Assembly (NCBI GenBank): GCA_009926815.1
Contig: RFOC01000060.1
Coordinates: 1 to 10,088 of the forward strand
Reading direction: 5' to 3'
Length of the DNA: 10,088 nt
DNA from: Planctomycetota bacterium
GTDB taxonomy: Bacteria; Planctomycetota; Phycisphaerae; Phycisphaerales; SM1A02
The notes under the pieces are model-generated. The model saw only the letters and a program-made list of their open reading frames with translations, was not told where the DNA came from and did no database searches. Every line of letters begins with the position of its first letter. The first letter of the stretch is position 1. Of this stretch, positions 6,740-10,088 are shown in pieces. Both the position numbers and the translations under genes were made by a program.

Positions 6740-8401
6740 ATGAGCCACACCGTCACGGATCGCGTCATTCGTGCGCCACGCGGAGCCCAGCGGACCTGCC
6801 GCACCTGGGCCGCCGAGGCCGCCATGCGGATGATCATGAACAACCTGGATCCCGAGGTGGCGGAGCGCCCCGGGGACCTGGTGGTGTACGGTGGCCGCGG
6901 CCGGGCCGCTCGCGACTGGGCCAGCTTCGACGCGATCGTGAGGAGCCTGCAATCGCTCGGCACGGACGAGACGCTGCTGGTGCAGAGCGGCAAGCCGGTG
7001 GGCGTGGTGCGCACGCACGCGGATGCGCCCCGGGTGCTCATCGCCAACTCCAACCTGGTGCCGCACTGGGCCACGCAGGCGCACTTCGACGACCTGGAGT
7101 CTCGCGGCCTGATGATGTTCGGGCAGATGACCGCGGGCAGCTGGATCTACATCGGCACGCAGGGCATCGTGCAGGGCACCTACGAGACCTACGCCGAATG
7201 CGCCCGCCAGCACTTCGGCGGCACCCTCAAGGGCACGCTCAACGTGACGGCCGGCTGCGGCGGCATGGGCGGCGCGCAGCCGCTGGCCATCACCATGAAC
7301 GAGGGCACCTGCCTGATCGCGGATGTCTGCATGGAGCGGCTGCGCAAGCGCGTGCACGACCGCTATCTGGACGAGGTGCACGAGGATCTCGACAGGGCGA
7401 TCGACCGTGCCGTGGAGCTGAAGAGGCGAGGCGAGGCGATCAGCGTGGGCGTGCTCGCCAACGCGGTCGACCTGCTGGCGCGGCTGAAGGCTCGCCGGAT
7501 CGTGCCGGAGACGCTGACCGACCAGACCAGCGCGCATGACCCGCTCGAGGGCTACTACCCCCAGGGTCTCACGCGGGATTCGGCGGATGCGCTGCGCGCG
7601 AGCGACCCGGCCGAATACCAGCGCCTGAGCACCGCCAGCATGGAGGCGCACGTGCGCCTGATGGTGGACTTCATGAAGGCCGGCTCGAAGGTCTTCGACT
7701 ACGGCAACAACATCCGCCAGCGCGCGCTCGACCATGGCTTCGCCGACGCCTTCGCCTTCCCCGGCTTCGTGCCCGCGTACATCCGGCCGCAGTTCTGCAC
7801 CGGGCGAGGGCCGTTCCGCTGGGTGGCGCTCTCGGGCGATCCGGCCGACATCCGTGCCACCGACGAGGCGGTGCTGAAGCTCTTTCCGCAGGACAAGGGC
7901 CTGGAGCGGTGGATTCGCATGGCCCAGCAGCGCATCGCCTTCCAGGGCCTGCCCGCCCGCATCTGCTGGCTCGGCCTGGGGGAGCGCCACAAGGCAGGCC
8001 TGCGCTTCAACGAGATGGTGGCCAGGGGCGAGGTGAAGGCGCCGATCGTGATCGGCCGCGATCACCTGGACTGCGGAAGCGTGGCCAGCCCGAACCGCGA
8101 GACCGAGGGCATGCTGGACGGCACGGACGCGGTGAGCGACTGGCCGCTGCTGAACTTCGCGGTGAACATCGCCAGCGGCGCCAGCTGGACCAGCTTCCAC
8201 CACGGCGGCGGCGTGGGCATCGGCTTCAGCCAGCACGCCGGGCAGGTGGTGGTGGCGGACGGCACGCCCGAGGCCGGGGCCCGCGTGGAGCGGGTGCTCA
8301 CCAACGACCCCATGATGGGCGTGTTCCGCCACGCGGACGCGGGCTACGACCTGGCGAAGGATTGCGCCACCCGGCTGGGCGTGAAGATCCCGATGGCTTG
8401 A
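6740..8401 (+). CDS. hutU: Urocanate hydratase (HutU)
   Basis: HutU converts urocanate to 4-imidazolone-5-propionate using tightly bound NAD+ as an electrophile, the second step of histidine degradation. At 553 residues it is full length (P. putida about 557). Recognisable blocks include TAGSWIYIGTQGIVQGTYETY, the glycine-rich NAD-binding stretch TAGCGGMGGAQPL, YPQGLTRDSADALR and PAYIRPQFC. Also present are ICWLGLGERHKAGLRFNEM with conserved C409 (P. putida C410), PIVIGRDHLDCGSVASPNRE, and HHGGGVGIGFSQHAG near the end. It lies 53 bases after hutH on the same strand, and the pair gives the histidine-to-imidazolone-propionate half of the pathway. hutI and the formiminoglutamate enzymes are not present here, since the next gene is convergent. 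The start at 6740 gives a standard N-terminus and has a -10-like box 6 bases upstream. The gene ends one base before the large palindrome. Confidence 0.97.
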   Translation: MSHTVTDRVIRAPRGAQRTCRTWAAEAAMRMIMNNLDPEVAERPGDLVVYGGRGRAARDWASFDAIVRSLQSLGTDETLLVQSGKPVGVVRTHADAPRVLIANSNLVPHWATQAHFDDLESRGLMMFGQMTAGSWIYIGTQGIVQGTYETYAECARQHFGGTLKGTLNVTAGCGGMGGAQPLAITMNEGTCLIADVCMERLRKRVHDRYLDEVHEDLDRAIDRAVELKRRGEAISVGVLANAVDLLARLKARRIVPETLTDQTSAHDPLEGYYPQGLTRDSADALRASDPAEYQRLSTASMEAHVRLMVDFMKAGSKVFDYGNNIRQRALDHGFADAFAFPGFVPAYIRPQFCTGRGPFRWVALSGDPADIRATDEAVLKLFPQDKGLERWIRMAQQRIAFQGLPARICWLGLGERHKAGLRFNEMVARGEVKAPIVIGRDHLDCGSVASPNRETEGMLDGTDAVSDWPLLNFAVNIASGASWTSFHHGGGVGIGFSQHAGQVVVADGTPEAGARVERVLTNDPMMGVFRHADAGYDLAKDCATRLGVKIPMA

Positions 8402-8402
8402 G

Positions 8403-8458
8403 AGGGACGGGCCTACATATAGGACTCATGAATGAGTCCTATATGTAGGCCCGTCCCT
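8403..8458. repeat. Perfect 27-bp-arm inverted repeat, possible bidirectional terminator or REP-like element
   Basis: The arms 8403-8429 and 8432-8458 are exact reverse complements separated only by GA (8430-8431), with a further G-U pair possible outside. It starts one base after the hutU stop and lies between hutU and the convergent Sua5 gene. The outer part of each arm is GC-rich (GGGACGGGCC) and the inner 17 bases (CTACATATAGGACTCAT) are much more AT-rich than the rest of the window. A transcript from either strand would fold into a long hairpin. It has no following T-run on either strand, unlike the terminator at 227-261, so termination is plausible but unproven. A dispersed palindromic repeat is the main alternative. 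The embedded ATG-to-TAG frame of six codons is judged accidental. Confidence 0.8.
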
Positions 8459-8477
8459 TGGCTTGGCTTGGTTTGGC
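8458..8477 (+). repeat. Short tandem repeat, four TTGGC-like 5-mers
   Basis: Four adjacent 5-mers read TTGGC, TTGGC, TTGGT, TTGGC, followed by TT that runs into the end of the convergent Sua5 gene. The array sits directly against the right arm of the palindrome and shares its last T. It may supply a mildly T-rich tail to the hairpin on the + strand, or may simply be slippage-generated sequence. Confidence 0.6.
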
Positions 8478-8478
8478 T

Positions 8479-9450
8479 TCACCCCCTCACCGTCGCGCGG
8501 CGAAGTCGATCCAGCACCGCCAGCCACACGCCCTCGCGCCCCGCGGGCTCCTCGATCACGATCCGCGGCAGGCCGGTGGCCTCGGCCTCGCGCAACCCGG
8601 CGTAGAGCATGCGCGCGTAGCCCTGCGCGTCCGGATCCATGCGGATGGCGACGTGCGGCACGCGGACCTCGGTGCCCGGAAGCGCGAGCACCGCGGCCGG
8701 CTCCTGCAGCGTGGCGAGAAACGCCCCAAGCCGGACGGAGGGCACCATGGTCGCAGGTCGGTCCGGCGCGTAGTGGATCAGGCTGGTCCCCGGGCTCGCC
8801 CCCTGCTCCACGGCATGCGCCACCTTCACGGGCCCCAGCAGGCGTCGCAGATCCTCGGACGTCACGGAGCCGGGTCGGCGAATGACGGGCTCCTCGGCCG
8901 TCAGGTCCAGCACCGTGCTCTCGATGCCGAACCCCGCGCGTCCACCATCGAGCACCAGGAGGTCAGGCTCCAGCGGGAAGTCGGCCACCACGTGCGCCGC
9001 CGTGGTGGGCGAGACATGTCCCGATCGGTTCGCGCTTGGCGCGCTGATGGGTCCCGCCGCGGCGTAGAGCAGCGAGCGGGCCACCGGATGCATGGGCGAA
9101 CGGACCGCGATGCTGCCGAGCCCGGCCACCGCCTCGTCGGGCACCGCCTCGCCGCGGGGCAGGATCAGCGTGAGCGGTCCGGGCCAGAACGCGGCCGCGA
9201 GCCGCGAGCACCGGGCATCCCAGCCACGCACCAGCCGCTTGGCGTCCACCGCGTCGACCACGTGCGCAATGAGCGGGTTGTCGCCGGGCCTGCCCTTCAT
9301 GCGATAGACCTCGCGCAGCGCGGCGGGCTCGAAGGTGGACGCGCCCAGACCGTAGACCGTCTCGGTGGGGAACGCCGCCACGCCACCCGCGCGGATGCGC
9401 TCCGCCGCCGCCAGGATGCCCGCGTCATCCGCCTGCAGCAGCCTGGGCAT
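8479..9450 (-). CDS. sua5: Threonylcarbamoyl-AMP synthase, long Sua5/YrdC form
   Basis: This enzyme makes L-threonylcarbamoyl-AMP from threonine, bicarbonate and ATP, the activated intermediate used by the TsaD complex to place t6A at position 37 of tRNAs reading ANN codons. The 323-residue product has the YrdC domain (about 5-205) with FPTETVYGLGAST at 27-39, KGRPGDNPLIAHV at 52-64, FWPGPLTLILPRG, and SAPSANRSGHVSPT near 141-154. A linker like the Sua5 family's HYAP motif (SPGTSLIHYAP) and a smaller C-terminal Sua5 domain follow, which marks the long form rather than the about-190-residue TsaC. The ATG at 9450 comes 3 bases after the stop of the TolC-family gene, so the two are probably co-transcribed although functionally unrelated. 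The ribosome site is poor (a GGGGCGGG stretch inside the upstream gene). The gene ends convergently with hutU. Confidence 0.95.
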   Translation of the reverse strand: MPRLLQADDAGILAAAERIRAGGVAAFPTETVYGLGASTFEPAALREVYRMKGRPGDNPLIAHVVDAVDAKRLVRGWDARCSRLAAAFWPGPLTLILPRGEAVPDEAVAGLGSIAVRSPMHPVARSLLYAAAGPISAPSANRSGHVSPTTAAHVVADFPLEPDLLVLDGGRAGFGIESTVLDLTAEEPVIRRPGSVTSEDLRRLLGPVKVAHAVEQGASPGTSLIHYAPDRPATMVPSVRLGAFLATLQEPAAVLALPGTEVRVPHVAIRMDPDAQGYARMLYAGLREAEATGLPRIVIEEPAGREGVWLAVLDRLRRATVRG

Positions 9451-9453
9451 GGT

Positions 9454-10088
9454 TCAGCCCGCCCCGCCGTCGGTCACCTGCAGCTCCACCCGGTTCATCT
9501 GCAGGCCCGTGCCCATGGCCTGCCAGAGCTGGGCGATGGCCCCGTTGTAGTCCACCAGCGCCTGGATCTCCTGCTGCTGGGCGTTGGCCAGCTCCTGCTG
9601 GCGCTGGAACTTCAGGGCCAGGAACTCGGGCGTGAGCGTGGCGATGGTCTGCTCGTCCACCAGCAGCGCGCGAAGGTTCTCCGCCTGCGCCAGCCGGAAC
9701 GCGCGGGTCTGCTCGATCAGCCGGTACTGCGCCTCGACGCTGCGGAGCGCATCCTTCACCTGGAAGATGGTGCCCTGCACCGCGCTGCGGTAGGCCAGCA
9801 CGGCCTGTGACCGCTGCAGGCGGGCGCGCCGGTAGTTCGCCTCACCGGCCCGGTTGCCGATGGGCTGGCTGAAATTCAGTCCGACCAGGTAGTTCACGAA
9901 GCCCGCCTCGGAGAGCTCCTGCCAGCTGTCGCCGAACCCCTGCTCGAGGCCGCTGAACTGGAACTGCGTGTTCAGGTTCAGGTCCGGCAGGCGGCCGTTG
10001 TCGGCCACCACCTGGCGGATGCTGGCATCGTCCACGCCCAGCAGCGCCTGCGTCACCAGCGGGCTCTGCTCCACCGCGGTGCCCATGG
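9454..10088 (-). CDS. TolC-family outer-membrane efflux protein, C-terminal part
   Basis: This is the C-terminal half of an outer-membrane channel protein of the TolC/OEP family, which forms a trimeric beta-barrel and alpha-helical tunnel for efflux pumps or type I secretion. The visible 210 or so residues show the second repeat of the family. First comes LPDLNLNTQFQFSGLEQGFG and then a strand-like stretch with YLVGLNFSQPIGNRAGEANYRRARLQ, the usual 'sliding into helix' segment. Long amphipathic helices with heptad-like Q/A/L pattern follow (IFQVKDALRSVEAQYRLIEQTR, then FLALKFQRQQELANAQQQEIQALVDYNGAIAQLWQAMG). The end is short and lacks a long periplasmic tail. The gene continues past the right edge, so the ATG at 10086 is probably internal and no signal peptide can be seen. 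No partner membrane-fusion protein or inner-membrane pump is visible. The Sua5 gene follows after 3 bases. Confidence 0.9.
   Translation of the reverse strand, partial: MGTAVEQSPLVTQALLGVDDASIRQVVADNGRLPDLNLNTQFQFSGLEQGFGDSWQELSEAGFVNYLVGLNFSQPIGNRAGEANYRRARLQRSQAVLAYRSAVQGTIFQVKDALRSVEAQYRLIEQTRAFRLAQAENLRALLVDEQTIATLTPEFLALKFQRQQELANAQQQEIQALVDYNGAIAQLWQAMGTGLQMNRVELQVTDGGAG

Noticed and set aside
6596..8332. Long open frame on the - strand across hutU (578 codons)
   Set aside because: It is antisense to full-length hutU with the same H/R/A-rich shadow composition and no recognisable domain.
8428..8448. Six-codon frame (ATG to TAG) inside the palindrome, a possible leader peptide
   Set aside because: It is too short, lies downstream of hutU with no gene after it on that strand, and is a by-product of the palindrome's sequence.
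8458..9810. 450-codon open frame on the + strand opposite Sua5 and TolC
   Set aside because: It runs across two well-supported - strand genes and their junction, has H/R/Q-rich shadow composition, and begins inside the repeat region.
1..10088. CATGG at the left edge and CCATGG at the right edge, suggesting a restriction-cut fragment
   Set aside because: CCATGG also occurs uncut inside the window (near 2603), so the ends are better explained by chance or by how the window was chosen.

Overview
The window is GC-rich, densely coding bacterial chromosome with eight genes in three divergent or convergent blocks. The best guess at source is a planctomycete-like bacterium, perhaps Phycisphaerae. 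The main reason is the style of the HU-type protein tail at the left edge, together with the company of a ribokinase-family protein, an exported dipeptidyl-peptidase and MurQ. This assignment is inference from memory of protein families and was not checked by any search. I see no phage, transposon, CRISPR, rRNA or tRNA signal.

Layout. (1) Positions 1-261: the C-terminal end of an HU-family DNA-binding protein on the + strand, closed by a textbook intrinsic terminator. (2) Positions 269-5088, all on the - strand and read right to left: an unrecognised multi-pass membrane protein, a PfkB-family sugar kinase, a secreted S9B dipeptidyl-peptidase IV-type enzyme, and MurQ (N-acetylmuramic acid 6-phosphate etherase). 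The last three are joined by 4-base stop/start overlaps (ATGA, then GTGA) and are almost certainly one translationally coupled operon. (3) Positions 5160-8401 on the + strand: hutH and hutU, the first two enzymes of histidine degradation (histidine to urocanate to imidazolone propionate). hutI, hutF and hutG are not in the window. (4) Positions 8403-8477: a striking 27-bp-arm palindrome followed by four TTGGC-like 5-mers, in the gap where hutU converges on the next gene. (5) Positions 8479-10088 on the - strand: a TolC-family outer-membrane protein (cut by the window edge) followed 3 bases later by a long-form Sua5/YrdC threonylcarbamoyl-AMP synthase.

The genes are conventional, and I found no new defence or mobile system. 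The two signals most worth attention are non-coding. One is the long AT-rich-core palindrome after hutU. The other is a repeated start-site architecture: hutH, hutU and the kinase gene each have a TANNNT box 6-7 bases before the start codon and no usable Shine-Dalgarno sequence, which suggests leaderless transcripts. By contrast, the murQ GTG inside the operon has a good Shine-Dalgarno sequence, and the DPP start has a plausible one. Several long open frames lie antisense to the real genes and are by-products of high-GC codon use.
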